Positions 32,134 through 41,245 of a DNA stretch of 64,000 nt are shown in pieces. Source of the DNA: AAA044-D11 sp965268275 (GTDB taxonomy: Bacteria; Actinomycetota; Actinomycetes; Nanopelagicales; Nanopelagicaceae). Made by a program: the position numbers and the translations under genes. The stretch spans positions 496,001 through 560,000 of the forward strand of contig OZ254168.1 in the NCBI GenBank assembly GCA_965268275.1, in the 5' to 3' direction. Every line of letters starts with the position of its first letter. The stretch's first letter is position 1. The notes under the pieces are model-generated. The model was not told where the DNA came from and did not search any database. It saw nothing but the letters and a program-made list of their open reading frames with translations.

Positions 32134-33096
32134 CCGTACTTGCAGAATCAACTTTCCGCTTGACTGTCTGGTTTCTAATTCTCGATGCGCAGATGCCGCA
32201 TCAGCTAGGGGATAGCGGCCACCAATTGCAACTTGCATGTTTCCGCGTCTAAACGCTTCGAAGACTTCATTTGCTCGCCAGAGTAATTCACTTCTCTCCG
32301 CCACATAGTCCGCAAGAGTTGGTCTAGTTAAGAAGATTGAACCTGCTGAAATTTTCATAATCTCAATTGGTGCTACTTGCCCACTCGCTGCTCCGAATAC
32401 AGCCAGAGTTCCGCGTCTTTGTATGGCAAGTAGTCCTTCATCGAAAGTATCTTTTCCGACGCCATCATAAATAACGTTTGCGCCTATGCCATTTGTGAAC
32501 TCTTTAACTGGTTTTGAGAAATCTTTATAGTCAATAGCAAGATCGGCCCCGGCCACAATCGCGATTGCCCGCTTGGCATCAGTTGATGCAGTCGCAATAA
32601 CTTTGCCACCGAGTGCTTTGATGTATCGAGTTAAGAGAAGACCAACACCACCGGCACCAGAATGAACAACTGCAGTATCACCAGGTTTAATTTCATAGGT
32701 GTTGCGAGTCAAATAGTGAGCCGTCATTCCTTGCAACAACAGAGCGGCTGCATCTTCATCAGTTATATCTTCTGGAATCGGGATAAGAGTTTTAGCTGGA
32801 ATAGCTGCTGATTCGGCATATCCGCCACTTGCCATAACCCAGCCAACGCGCATCCCAACTTTTAAATCTGTCGGTGAATTCGAACCAAGTTCGGCAATAG
32901 TTCCGACACCTTCGACGCCTGGGATGAAGGGAAGAGTTGCCGGATACTTTCCGGTTCGGTGGTAAATATCTATGAAATTAATGCCAGCAATAGTTACATC
33001 TATCAATGCCTGATCGCCATTAATTGCAGGCCGCTCGACATCACCTATTTTAAGAACATCAGCTCCACCAACTTGGGAGATCTGAATTGCTTTCAT
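32131..33096 (-). CDS. Zinc-independent quinone oxidoreductase (Qor-like MDR)
   Basis: 321 residues. Medium-chain reductase: GINFIDIYHRTGKYPATLPFIPGVEGVGTIAELG at the N-terminus, NADPH-binding AVVHSGAGGVGLLLTRYIKALGGKVIATAST near 140-170, and FGAASGQVAPIEI. No structural zinc cysteines, so it fits the NADPH:quinone reductase subgroup, which protects against quinone stress by one- or two-electron reduction. It follows parC after 7 bases on the same strand and is probably cotranscribed. Confidence 0.92.
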   Translation of the reverse strand: MKAIQISQVGGADVLKIGDVERPAINGDQALIDVTIAGINFIDIYHRTGKYPATLPFIPGVEGVGTIAELGSNSPTDLKVGMRVGWVMASGGYAESAAIPAKTLIPIPEDITDEDAAALLLQGMTAHYLTRNTYEIKPGDTAVVHSGAGGVGLLLTRYIKALGGKVIATASTDAKRAIAIVAGADLAIDYKDFSKPVKEFTNGIGANVIYDGVGKDTFDEGLLAIQRRGTLAVFGAASGQVAPIEIMKISAGSIFLTRPTLADYVAERSELLWRANEVFEAFRRGNMQVAIGGRYPLADAASAHRELETRQSSGKLILQVR

Positions 33097-33103
33097 TTAG
33101 TTT

Positions 33104-34600
33104 TTAAGCAATGCGTGTGCGGCGTGGTGTTGCAAAGTTCTTTGAAACTTCATCAAGTTCAAGTGAAACTTGGGCTTTTATCGCTTCTTCAGATGCAAGT
33201 AGCGCCTTTAGCTTTGTTACAATCGCCTTAAGGTCTTTCTGTTCAGTTTCAAGTTCTAACTTGCTCAGCTTCGTTAGACGTCGAAGTGGCATATCCAAAA
33301 TGTAGGTAGCTTGTTCGTCCGATAACTTGTAAGCCTTGATAAGTGCAGCCTTTGCTTCTGGCGCATCTTGGGCGGCGCGAATTAACTTAATTACCTTATC
33401 GATATCGATAATTGCCTTTAGAAGTCCATCGACCAAGTTCAAACGGCTCTCGGCTTTGGCTTTACGGAATTCGGACCGGCGACGAATAACTTCGATTCGG
33501 TGATCAATAAAGACTTGCAGAAGTTCTTTCAGGCCAAGAGTTAGTGGCTTTCCACCGACAAGTGCCACAGCGTTAACGGAGAATTGATCTTCCATCGGGG
33601 TTAATTTAAAGAGATTTGCAAGGACATCTTCAGGTTCAAAACCATTTTTAAGTTCAACTACAACCTTGGTGCCTTGCTGGCCATCAGATAGATCAACGAT
33701 GTCAGATATGCCCTGAATCTTCTTAGCCTTTACCAAGTCCGCAATCTTTTCAACAATCTTCTCGGGGCCAATGTTGTAAGGAAGTTCAGTAATGACTAGA
33801 CCTTGTTTTCTTGCAGTCACTTTCTCGATAGCAACAGTCGCGCGAACTTTGAAAGAACCGCGGCCAGATTCATAGGCTTCGACGAGGCCTTCTTTACCAA
33901 CGATTTCGCCACCTGTTGGAAAATCCGGAGCAGGAACAAACTTCATCAAGGCTTTCAATGTGGCCTTTGGGTTTTCGATCAAATGTTTCGTAGCGGCAAT
34001 GACTTCACCTAAATTGTGCGGTGCCATATTTGTGGCCATACCTACGGCAATTCCAGTTGCACCATTTACGAGCAGGTTTGGAAATGCTGCGGGGAGGACC
34101 TGTGGTTCTAATAATTGACCGTCGTAGTTAGATCCAAAATCAACTGTGTTTTCGTCTGATTCATCAACCATCGCCATCGCCGCTGCAGCAAGTCGGGATT
34201 CGGTGTAACGCATTGCAGCTGGACCGGCATCTAGTGAACCGAAGTTTCCGTGACCATCGATTAGCGGAAGGCGCATTGAAAAACTCTGTGCCATACGAAC
34301 CATTGCGTCGTAAATCGCACCATCACCGTGCGGATGCAACTTACCCATTACTTCACCAACGGCACGTGCACACTTAACGTGGCCCTTGTCAGGGCGTAGA
34401 CCCATATCTGACATCTGATGCAAGATTCGGCGTTGCACTGGTTTCAAACCATCACGAGCATCAGGAAGTGCGCGTGAATAAATTACTGAATATGCATATT
34501 CGAGAAATGATTCTGACATCTCTTGCGAGACATCGATATCAATTATTCGACCTGGGTTCTCACCTGGTTTTGGGAGAACGGCTTTGGGTGTTTTTGCCAT
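33104..34600 (-). CDS. parC: DNA topoisomerase IV subunit A (ParC), lacking the C-terminal beta-pinwheel
   Basis: 498 residues. Complete breakage-reunion core: SRALPDARDGLKPVQRRIL, GEVMGKLHPHGDGAIYDAMVRMAQ, and the catalytic Tyr in DAGPAAMRYTESRL (~135), plus the coiled-coil tower up to EEAIKAQVSLELDEV. It ends in ATPRRTRIA and a natural TAA where GyrA/ParC proteins normally continue 250-300 residues into six-bladed DNA-wrapping pinwheels. The next gene starts 7 bases later, so no pinwheel remnant remains. It should pair with ParE. Without wrapping, introduction of negative supercoils is not expected. Confidence 0.93.
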   Translation of the reverse strand: MAKTPKAVLPKPGENPGRIIDIDVSQEMSESFLEYAYSVIYSRALPDARDGLKPVQRRILHQMSDMGLRPDKGHVKCARAVGEVMGKLHPHGDGAIYDAMVRMAQSFSMRLPLIDGHGNFGSLDAGPAAMRYTESRLAAAAMAMVDESDENTVDFGSNYDGQLLEPQVLPAAFPNLLVNGATGIAVGMATNMAPHNLGEVIAATKHLIENPKATLKALMKFVPAPDFPTGGEIVGKEGLVEAYESGRGSFKVRATVAIEKVTARKQGLVITELPYNIGPEKIVEKIADLVKAKKIQGISDIVDLSDGQQGTKVVVELKNGFEPEDVLANLFKLTPMEDQFSVNAVALVGGKPLTLGLKELLQVFIDHRIEVIRRRSEFRKAKAESRLNLVDGLLKAIIDIDKVIKLIRAAQDAPEAKAALIKAYKLSDEQATYILDMPLRRLTKLSKLELETEQKDLKAIVTKLKALLASEEAIKAQVSLELDEVSKNFATPRRTRIA

Positions 34601-34653
34601 GGTGCGTATCTTGCCAATGAACTATCTAATTGCTCGGTAGCGACTCGTTTTGA

Positions 34654-35547
34654 TCAAGTTCTATCTATTGGTCTGGCTCCGACAAGTGCTACACATCTGG
34701 CAGCAAAGTCGATTCCCGATTCCAGCGCATTCAATAACTCACCATTCCTGGTCCAGATTGAAATAAATCCAGCCGCAAAGGCATCGCCAGCACCTGTTGT
34801 ATTCACCACAGTTGTCTTCTTTGCTTCAACTTGAACTAATTGCCCACCTTGAGATTGCCCGAGTGCGCCATTTGAACCTCGTTTGATTACAACAGTTTTA
34901 ACGCTCTTAAGTAATTCGCTAGCCGCTTCGATTGGATTAGTTTCACCTGTTAAGAAATGCGATTCTTCTTCATTTAAAATAATGCAATCTACAAATTGAA
35001 GCCAAGCATTTGCTGTTTCGACTCCAACTTCCATTAAAACTCCAACAGTTGCCGGATCTAAAATTATTGGAAGTTTTGCATCTTGAATCTTTGAAATTAT
35101 TTCGAGAACACCTGCACGGGATCCGGTATTTATCAGCGAATAGGCCGAGAGATATACGGCGCTGAACTGCGCCAAATCTGGCAGATCACTTAGGCCAAGT
35201 CCAGCATTTGCTCCGGAGTCCGGAAACATTGTCCGTTCGCCTTCGGCCCCAACAATCACAACAACTACACCAGTGTTCATTTTGGGGACTAAATTGTTTG
35301 AATGTTCAACACCGTAGGAATCGAGTTCGGCAAGCAGCGTCTGTCCTGCCGAATCAGATCCAACTCGAGTAACTAAATAAGCCGGGGTTTTATTGTAAGA
35401 AAGCCAAGAGGCCACATTTGCAGCAGCGCCTCCGCCTTGCGTTGAAATCTTCGCTCGGGTTTCTAGACCTTCGACAATAGGTCGATTTAGTAAAACAGTT
35501 ACATCCAACATTATGTCGCCGATGCATAAGATTTTTTGATCAGCCAT
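34654..35547 (-). CDS. psuK: PfkB family kinase, probable pseudouridine kinase
   Basis: 297 residues, ribokinase fold: CIGDIMLDVTVLLNRPIVEG, the glycine-rich STQGGGAAANVASWLSYN, IILNEEESHFLTG, and the catalytic signature TTVVNTTGAGDAFAAGFIS near 243-261. PfkB kinases have many substrates; the immediately preceding gene is psuG (14 bases upstream, same strand), so pseudouridine is the most likely one. Together PsuK and PsuG turn pseudouridine into uracil and ribose 5-phosphate. Confidence 0.85.
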   Translation of the reverse strand: MADQKILCIGDIMLDVTVLLNRPIVEGLETRAKISTQGGGAAANVASWLSYNKTPAYLVTRVGSDSAGQTLLAELDSYGVEHSNNLVPKMNTGVVVVIVGAEGERTMFPDSGANAGLGLSDLPDLAQFSAVYLSAYSLINTGSRAGVLEIISKIQDAKLPIILDPATVGVLMEVGVETANAWLQFVDCIILNEEESHFLTGETNPIEAASELLKSVKTVVIKRGSNGALGQSQGGQLVQVEAKKTTVVNTTGAGDAFAAGFISIWTRNGELLNALESGIDFAARCVALVGARPIDRT

Positions 35548-35561
35548 TTTGAAAAACTTAT

Positions 35562-36446
35562 CTAGAGCGCACAGGCGATTTGAGCCGCCAACTTTGAATT
35601 TGCCTTAATGATTTCAATATTGACTCTCAAGGATTCGCCCTTACTTGTTGTATGGAAATGTTCCAACAGAAACGGCGTCACACCTTTTCCAGTTATGTTC
35701 GCTTGGGTTGCCGCTGAAAGCCCAGCTTCTAAAATTTGATCATGAAGATTCTTATCCATCTGATTGGCAACTGGATTTGCAACAATTATTGCGGTGTCAT
35801 CAGTATTTAAACTGTGGCGCAGGCCCCAGATTTTCGCAATTTCATCAACGCTCTCAACACGGTGTTCGAGTTTGAATCCGGAATCCGTTAAATAGAAGCC
35901 CGGAAACTTATTTGTCTGATATCCAAGAACGGGGATAGCTAATGTTTCAAGGCGTTCCAATGTTGCAGCAACATCCAAAATTGATTTAACGCCCGCACAA
36001 ACAATGATCACTTTGGTCTTTGCAAGTTCAGTTAAATCGGCAGATTCATCATAAACATGGCCACGGTGGACTCCACCTAATCCGCCTGTTGCAAAGACTT
36101 CTACATCTGCAAGATGGGCAAGATGCGATGTTGCAGCGACCGTTGTGGCCGCGCTCTTGCCATCTGCACAAACTATTGCAAGGTCTCGAGTCGAGGCCTT
36201 CACGATATTTTCATCATTCGCGATTCGATACAACTGTTCGTATTCAAGACCGACAAAGATTTCACCATCAATAATTGCAATTGTTGCTGGAGTCGCTCCT
36301 TGCTCGCGAACAATATCTTCAACTTCAAGGGCTACTTCAAGATTTGTTGGTCGAGGTAAGCCATGCGAAATAATTGTTGATTCAAGGGCAACTATTGGTC
36401 GACCCTGACTCTTAGCGGTGGCTACTTCCTTCGAATACTTAATCAC
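35562..36446 (-). CDS. psuG: Pseudouridine-5'-phosphate glycosidase PsuG
   Basis: 294 residues. IVALESTIISHGLPRPTNLEVALEVE, GATPATIAIIDGEIFVGL, TTVAATSHLAHLADVEVFATGGLGGVHRG and ICAGVKSILDVAATLERLETLAIPVLGYQ are family hallmarks; the catalytic lysine lies just after ICAGV. It cleaves the C-C glycosidic bond of pseudouridine 5'-phosphate. Leaderless GTG start with TAATGT 6 bases upstream. It heads a psuG-psuK transcript for RNA salvage. Confidence 0.95.
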   Translation of the reverse strand: MIKYSKEVATAKSQGRPIVALESTIISHGLPRPTNLEVALEVEDIVREQGATPATIAIIDGEIFVGLEYEQLYRIANDENIVKASTRDLAIVCADGKSAATTVAATSHLAHLADVEVFATGGLGGVHRGHVYDESADLTELAKTKVIIVCAGVKSILDVAATLERLETLAIPVLGYQTNKFPGFYLTDSGFKLEHRVESVDEIAKIWGLRHSLNTDDTAIIVANPVANQMDKNLHDQILEAGLSAATQANITGKGVTPFLLEHFHTTSKGESLRVNIEIIKANSKLAAQIACAL

Positions 36447-36452
36447 CTGCGC

Positions 36453-36458
36453 ACATTA
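36453..36458 (-). promoter_or_regulatory. -10 element TAATGT, leaderless GTG at 36446
   Basis: Minus strand TAATGT, 6 bases, GTG of psuG. Confidence 0.55.
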
Positions 36459-36493
36459 CATCAGGCAAATGTGTTGTGGCTAAAAAGTTAGGG

Positions 36494-36499
36494 CAAGAT
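36494..36499 (+). promoter_or_regulatory. -10-like CAAGAT, leaderless ATG at 36506
   Basis: CAAGAT (NANNNT), 6 bases (AGGACT), ATG. Supports the ATG at 36506 over an upstream GTG at 36476. Confidence 0.4.
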
Positions 36500-36505
36500 A
36501 GGACT

Positions 36506-37609
36506 ATGAATCCTCGGAATTTAGCTGCGCTATCAAATTCCATATTCTCATCCCTTCAGGTTGCAGGAGCCGTAAACGAACTCGGGATTGCTGAAAACCC
36601 TGGCGCCCGTGAATGCCTACTTTTGATTGATGGAATGGGTGCCGATTTAATTAGTAAATACGGATCTGAATTCCCAATCTTCAAAGAGTTAAATTCATTA
36701 ACAAATTTAGATTCACATTTCCCTTCAACAACAGCAACAAATCTCTCGTCGCTCGGAACCGGAACTCTGCCTGGTGTGCACGGAATGTTGGGATATACGG
36801 TTCGAGTTCCACGAAGTGGCGAACCTGGCCGCTTGTTAAATTCGCTTAAGTGGGACGAACGAGTCGATCCGGTTATTTGGCAGAGCGTTCCAACGCTATT
36901 TGAAAGAGCCGCACAAGAAGGAATAACTGTTTCGCATATTGCAGCAAAGCGATATGAAGGTTCTGGATTCACGCAAGCCGCCCTTCGCGGAGCGCAATAT
37001 CTGGGTGCAAATCTGATTAATGACATTGTCGAAAATACTGTTACTGCAATGCAGAGGCCATCTGCTTTCTCTTACGTTTATATAAATCATTTAGATGCTG
37101 CCGGACATGACGAGGGCGTTGGTTCCGAGAAATGGTTAGTTGCATTATCAACCGTTTCTGAATTGATAACTGGCCTACGAGATCGGCTGCCAAAGGGGAC
37201 CAGACTCTGGGTCACTGCAGACCACGGAATGATTAATGTTGGCGAGAAAATCACTTTGGGCCAAGATAATAATTTAATGGCGAATGTAACTTTGGTTGGT
37301 GGCGAACCAAGAGCCCGTCATATATATCTTCAAGAAGGTGCAACAAATGAAACAGTTGCAATTTGGCGAGAATTCTTAGGGGATAAGGCCGATGTATTTA
37401 GCCGCGATGAAGTAATTGCCGCAGAACTTTTTGGGCCTGAAGTTTCGCTAGACAGCCGAGAGCGAATGGGTGATTTAATCGCAATTGCAAAGGGCGAGAT
37501 GATTTTGGTTGATCCAACTCGGATAAAAGAAGAGAGCAAGATGGTTGGACATCATGGCGGGCTTGAAGAAATAGAAGTGGCGATTCCGCTACTGACGCAC
37601 CAAAGTTAA
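36506..37609 (+). CDS. Alkaline phosphatase superfamily nucleotide pyrophosphatase/phosphodiesterase
   Basis: 367 residues. LLLIDGMGADLI (metal Asp), HFPSTTATNLSSLGTGTLPGVHGMLGYTV with the nucleophilic Thr, INHLDAAGHDEGVGS and WVTADHGMINVG supply the two-zinc ligands. No signal peptide, so probably cytoplasmic. In actinobacteria a gene of this type commonly sits beside sepH, as here (convergent, 3 bases between stops). Substrate unknown; a nucleotide or phosphodiester is likely. Confidence 0.88.
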   Translation: MNPRNLAALSNSIFSSLQVAGAVNELGIAENPGARECLLLIDGMGADLISKYGSEFPIFKELNSLTNLDSHFPSTTATNLSSLGTGTLPGVHGMLGYTVRVPRSGEPGRLLNSLKWDERVDPVIWQSVPTLFERAAQEGITVSHIAAKRYEGSGFTQAALRGAQYLGANLINDIVENTVTAMQRPSAFSYVYINHLDAAGHDEGVGSEKWLVALSTVSELITGLRDRLPKGTRLWVTADHGMINVGEKITLGQDNNLMANVTLVGGEPRARHIYLQEGATNETVAIWREFLGDKADVFSRDEVIAAELFGPEVSLDSRERMGDLIAIAKGEMILVDPTRIKEESKMVGHHGGLEEIEVAIPLLTHQS

Positions 37610-37612
37610 GAG

Positions 37613-38479
37613 TTATTCATCCTCAGTCTTTGAGCCACCGAACATGATGTCATCCCATGACGGCAGCTTTGGGCGCTTAACAACACCATCTGAAACTGGA
37701 TCAGATTCATCTACAACTTCGATATCTAATTCCTCAGCAAAATACTCTTCATCTTCTTCAACAATTTCAGTAACAGTAATCTCTTCACGAACCGCAACAA
37801 GTCTTGGGGCCGGAGGAGGCGGAGTTGTTGGGGCAAATGGAGTTGGATCAACAGAATTTATAAAACCATGAGTTGCAGTTCTTGGTCGGGACTCTTTAGC
37901 ATCGCCAGCAATCCATCTTGCTGAATCATCTTGAGCGGTAAGTATTCGATTCCCTAATTCAAAATTCCAGTTAGCTTCGGCAGTGCCATCAATATTTGGA
38001 TACTGAACAACGATGTTCCAAGTGCCATCAACATTGCGATGGGTATTCCATTCAACAGCTTCCATATCAACGCCGTGGCTTGAAAGTTGAATCAATGTTG
38101 CTTCATCCAAAGTTGGCGAAGAAGCTTCACGTCGCAAATAAGATTTGCGAGCAGTTTCGATTACATAGGCACGTTCCTGCAAAATCGGCCCTGAAAACTT
38201 CTCGATTTTTTCAACTGACCAGTCGGTAGTTCTAGATATCGAACCCATGCTCTCGCCAGCTCTTAAACGGGCCTGAATTTCCTTGACACCAAATGAAGGA
38301 CGCTCATCAATCGGAGCAACCGAAACTAATCTTGGTTGGGTTAGAGCAGTTTTTAGATTCTCTGTTATCGGCAATGAAAATTTTGCGCCCGAATTATCCG
38401 TTAATTCGATTGCTGACCCATCGCCGGTGCGTCCAACGAGTTGAAGCTCGACTGGCTTGCTGGTCATTTCGTCACTCAC
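37613..38479 (-). CDS. sepH: Septation protein SepH (DUF3071)
   Basis: 288 residues. The N-terminal DUF3071 domain (~5-190: LQLVGRTGDGSAIELTDNSGAKFSL, RPSFGVKEIQARLRAGESMGSISRTTDWSVEKIEKF with a helix-turn-helix-like segment) is diagnostic. The rest is proline-rich then strongly acidic (ITVTEIVEEDEEYFAEELDIEV), ending in DDIMFGG. In Streptomyces and mycobacteria SepH binds FtsZ and promotes filament assembly for division. The GTG at 38479 and the ATG at 38467 are both possible starts. Confidence 0.93.
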   Translation of the reverse strand: MSDEMTSKPVELQLVGRTGDGSAIELTDNSGAKFSLPITENLKTALTQPRLVSVAPIDERPSFGVKEIQARLRAGESMGSISRTTDWSVEKIEKFSGPILQERAYVIETARKSYLRREASSPTLDEATLIQLSSHGVDMEAVEWNTHRNVDGTWNIVVQYPNIDGTAEANWNFELGNRILTAQDDSARWIAGDAKESRPRTATHGFINSVDPTPFAPTTPPPPAPRLVAVREEITVTEIVEEDEEYFAEELDIEVVDESDPVSDGVVKRPKLPSWDDIMFGGSKTEDE

Positions 38480-38530
38480 GGGCGTAACTCTGCCACAAGG
38501 GGTGAGAAAAAGTGGGTAGCAACGGGTGGT

Positions 38531-38536
38531 TAAATT
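38531..38536 (+). promoter_or_regulatory. -10 element TAAATT, probable leaderless GTG at 38542
   Basis: TAAATT, 5 bases (TCTCC plus T), then GTG at 38542; spacing is one base shorter than the usual pattern in the window. Confidence 0.4.
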
Positions 38537-38541
38537 CTCCT

Positions 38542-39315
38542 GTGAATAGCGAAACTAAAGCCGAACTCCTTGAACTAGCACTTGGAATCGCTAAATCAGC
38601 GGGCGACTTGTTGATGGCTAGGCCAGATGTTTTCGATCTTGAAACAAAGTCAACTGCAATCGATTTTGCAACCCAGATGGATACCGCAAGTGAAAAATTG
38701 ATTGTCTCCAAAATTCTAGAAGCCCGCCCAGATGATGGAATAATTGGCGAAGAAGGTTCATCAATTCCATCAAAATCTGGTGTTACCTGGGTTATCGATC
38801 CGCTTGATGGCACTGTTAATTACTTCTACGGAATCGCTGGCTGGAATGTCAGCATTGCAGCAAAAGATAGTGAAGGCGTTCAAGTAGGTGTTGTTTACGC
38901 GCCTTCAATTAATTCACTTTGGGCCGCAACTAAAGGCGGCGGCGCAACTTGCAATGGCAAGAAGATAATGTGCAACGAACCTGTCGAGTTAAATAGAGCG
39001 CTGATTGCAACTGGTTTTTCCTATGATGTTGCAGACCGCGCGGGTCAAGCAAAGCTAGTTTCAAAATTACTTCTAGAAATTCGCGACCTTCGCCGTATCG
39101 GTGCAGGTGCTGCAGATTTATGTTTAGTCGCAACCGGAAGACTCGATGCCTTTTATGAAATGGGATTAAACGAATGGGATTTGGCTGCTGGTGGCTTAAT
39201 TGCAACCGAAGCCGGAGCGCTGGTTACGGGCCGAAATGGCGGGCCAGCAGGCAAGGAGATGGTCATTGCGGCCGGGCCACATCTGCACGCAAGGCTGGTC
39301 TCCGAGATCGGCTAG
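38542..39315 (+). CDS. Inositol monophosphatase family protein
   Basis: 257 residues from the GTG at 38542 (an alternative ATG at 38512 would add ten atypical residues). The metal motifs are IGEEGS (~70s), WVIDPLDGTVNYFYGIAGW near 86-104 and NEWDLAAGGLIATEAGALVTG near 215-235. The family dephosphorylates inositol phosphates, histidinol phosphate or 3'-phosphoadenosine phosphate; substrate cannot be chosen here. It begins on the other side of the sepH start, as in other actinobacteria. Confidence 0.9.
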   Translation: MNSETKAELLELALGIAKSAGDLLMARPDVFDLETKSTAIDFATQMDTASEKLIVSKILEARPDDGIIGEEGSSIPSKSGVTWVIDPLDGTVNYFYGIAGWNVSIAAKDSEGVQVGVVYAPSINSLWAATKGGGATCNGKKIMCNEPVELNRALIATGFSYDVADRAGQAKLVSKLLLEIRDLRRIGAGAADLCLVATGRLDAFYEMGLNEWDLAAGGLIATEAGALVTGRNGGPAGKEMVIAAGPHLHARLVSEIG

Positions 39316-39387
39316 TAGCAGGCGAATTGGTCGGATAGGGGTGGCTGTGGCAAGATACGACTTCTGTCCTAAAGAAAAGGAAATGCC

Positions 39388-39927
39388 ATGAACGTGTTAG
39401 ACGCGGTAGATGCCGCATCACTTCGCTCCGATGTTCCAACCTTCCGTTCCGGAGACGAAATCAAGATTCACGTTCGTGTTATCGAAGGTAACAAGAGCCG
39501 TATCCAGGTTTTCCAAGGACTAATTATTCGTCGCCAAGGTTCAGGCGTCCGCGAGACTTTCACAATCCGCAAGCTTTCTTACGGTGTCGGAGTAGAGCGC
39601 ACATTCCCAATCCACACACCTGTTATTGAAAAGTATGAAATGGTCCGTCGCGGAGATGTCCGTCGCGCCAAGCTTTATTACCTACGCGAACTTCGCGGTA
39701 AGGCTTCAAAGATTAAAGAGCGTCGTGGAGTCGGCGGCGAGTTTATTGTTGAAGAAACTGTTTCAGCAGCGCCAGCCGCGGCAGCAGCCGTAGTTGCGGC
39801 CGCAGCAGCAACCACCGCAGAGGTTATTGAAACGCCAGTTGTAGAAACTGTTGAAGTTATTGAAACACCAGCTGTAGAGGTAGTTGAAACTGCCGAGGCT
39901 GTTGTTGAAACTACTCCAGAAGCGTAA
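39388..39927 (+). CDS. rplS: Ribosomal protein bL19 with an acidic/alanine-valine C-terminal extension
   Basis: 179 residues. The first ~115 are normal bL19: FRSGDEIKIHVRVIEGNKSRIQVFQGLIIRRQGSGVRETFTIRKLSYGVGVERTFPIHTP, ending KIKERR. Normal bL19 stops there; this one adds ~60 residues starting EETVSAAPAAAAA and then repeating VIETPVVETVEVIETP-like units. The tail has no basic character and probably projects from the subunit. AAAGGAAAT precedes the ATG; a possible promoter is TTGGTC (39327) - 18 - CAAGAT (39351). The usual rimM-trmD neighbours are absent. Confidence 0.95.
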   Translation: MNVLDAVDAASLRSDVPTFRSGDEIKIHVRVIEGNKSRIQVFQGLIIRRQGSGVRETFTIRKLSYGVGVERTFPIHTPVIEKYEMVRRGDVRRAKLYYLRELRGKASKIKERRGVGGEFIVEETVSAAPAAAAAVVAAAAATTAEVIETPVVETVEVIETPAVEVVETAEAVVETTPEA

Positions 39928-39959
39928 ATAACTTTTAAGTGCGTTTAATTTAAATGCGC

Positions 39960-40637
39960 ATGCCAAAGAAGGGTTCGCTACTTCGTGAACTTCCAATAAT
40001 CATTGTCTCGGCGCTAGTCGTATCGATAATCGTTAAAACTTTCTTTATTCACTTCTTCTTTATCCCATCTGGCTCTATGGAGAACACTCTTCAAGTCGGG
40101 GATCGAATTGCAGTCAACAAACTTGCAAGTTATTTCAGCGATATCAAACGCGGAGAAGTAGTTGTATTTCGAGATCCTGCTGGTTGGCTCGGAACTCCAT
40201 CAGCTAGCGATGATCCAAAAGTAATTCAAACCATAAAGAGTGGACTAGTAACTGTTGGAGTTCTACCAGACCCAGCAAAACAATATTTAATCAAACGTGT
40301 AATTGGCGTAGGTGGAGACACCGTTACTTGTTGCGATAAAAGGGGTTACCTAACAGTCAATGGCATCTCAATTTCTGAGCCATATATTTACACCGGCGAC
40401 AAACCTAGTGACAGTGAATTTAGCGTGACGGTTCCAAAGGGTTTCATCTGGGTAATGGGAGACCACCGCGGAGCAAGTGCAGATTCAAGATTCCATACAG
40501 ATGATGTTCATAAAGGAATGGTTCCGTTGTCTTCTGTAGTGGGTCGTGCAACTGTAGTTGTCTGGCCATTTAACAATCTCAAATTCCTAAGTGTTGGCAG
40601 CGAATTATCTAAGGTTGCTATTAATAAATCGAAGTAA
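39960..40637 (+). CDS. lepB: Signal peptidase I LepB
   Basis: 225 residues from the ATG at 39960 (another ATG at 39954 adds two residues). One N-terminal membrane segment (LPIIIVSALVVSIIVKTFFIHFF), the catalytic serine in IPSGSMENTLQVGDRIAVNKL, the catalytic lysine in LIKRVIGVGGDTV, and the box WVMGDHRGASADSR. It removes signal peptides from secreted proteins on the outer face of the membrane. Its stop overlaps the rnhB start by one base (TAATG). Confidence 0.95.
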   Translation: MPKKGSLLRELPIIIVSALVVSIIVKTFFIHFFFIPSGSMENTLQVGDRIAVNKLASYFSDIKRGEVVVFRDPAGWLGTPSASDDPKVIQTIKSGLVTVGVLPDPAKQYLIKRVIGVGGDTVTCCDKRGYLTVNGISISEPYIYTGDKPSDSEFSVTVPKGFIWVMGDHRGASADSRFHTDDVHKGMVPLSSVVGRATVVVWPFNNLKFLSVGSELSKVAINKSK

Positions 40638-41245
40638 TGAAACATATTGAATCAACGCTAATCGCATCTGGAATTAAGCAGATTGCTGGTGTTGATGAGG
40701 CTGGGCGCGGACCATGTGCCGGACCTTTAGTTGTAGCCGCCGTAATCCTTAAAGATCCTTTTGCGCCAGAACTTTCAGAAGTTCGCGATTCAAAAGAGTT
40801 ATCCGAAAGACTTCGCGAGAAGCTTTTTGATGTTGTTATCGAACAAGCTTTGAGTTATTCGATAATCGAAATCTCAGTCGAAGAGATTGATAACTTTGGA
40901 CTTCATAAATCGAATCTTGAGGGTATGCGCCGAGCGATTAATTCACTTGAAATAGTTCCGGAATATGTCTTAACCGATGGATATGCAATTGAAGGCCTGG
41001 CAATTCCAAACTTAGCTGTTTGGAAGGGCGATCAAGTCGCAGTTTCAATTAGCGCAGCATCGATCCTGGCTAAGGTCTATCGTGATCGCGAAATGGTGAA
41101 ATTAGATTCCAAATACCCGGGATACGGCCTGGCAAAACATAAGGGCTACATCACCGCGGCACATACCAAAGCCTTGGCCGAATTAGGAGTTACAGATATT
41201 CATCGCAAGTCTTTCACCAATATAGCTGCCCTTATTAACAAGTAG
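40637..41245 (+). CDS. rnhB: Ribonuclease HII
   Basis: 202 residues. AGVDEAGRGPCAGPLVVAAVIL holds the first two catalytic acids, RDSKELSERLRE follows, YVLTDGYAIEG has the third and ISAASILAKVYRD the surrounding motif. It removes ribonucleotides from DNA and RNA:DNA hybrids. The start overlaps the lepB stop, so translation is coupled. Its last codons (INK-TAG) lie in the first copy of a 17-base direct repeat. Confidence 0.96.
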   Translation: MKHIESTLIASGIKQIAGVDEAGRGPCAGPLVVAAVILKDPFAPELSEVRDSKELSERLREKLFDVVIEQALSYSIIEISVEEIDNFGLHKSNLEGMRRAINSLEIVPEYVLTDGYAIEGLAIPNLAVWKGDQVAVSISAASILAKVYRDREMVKLDSKYPGYGLAKHKGYITAAHTKALAELGVTDIHRKSFTNIAALINK

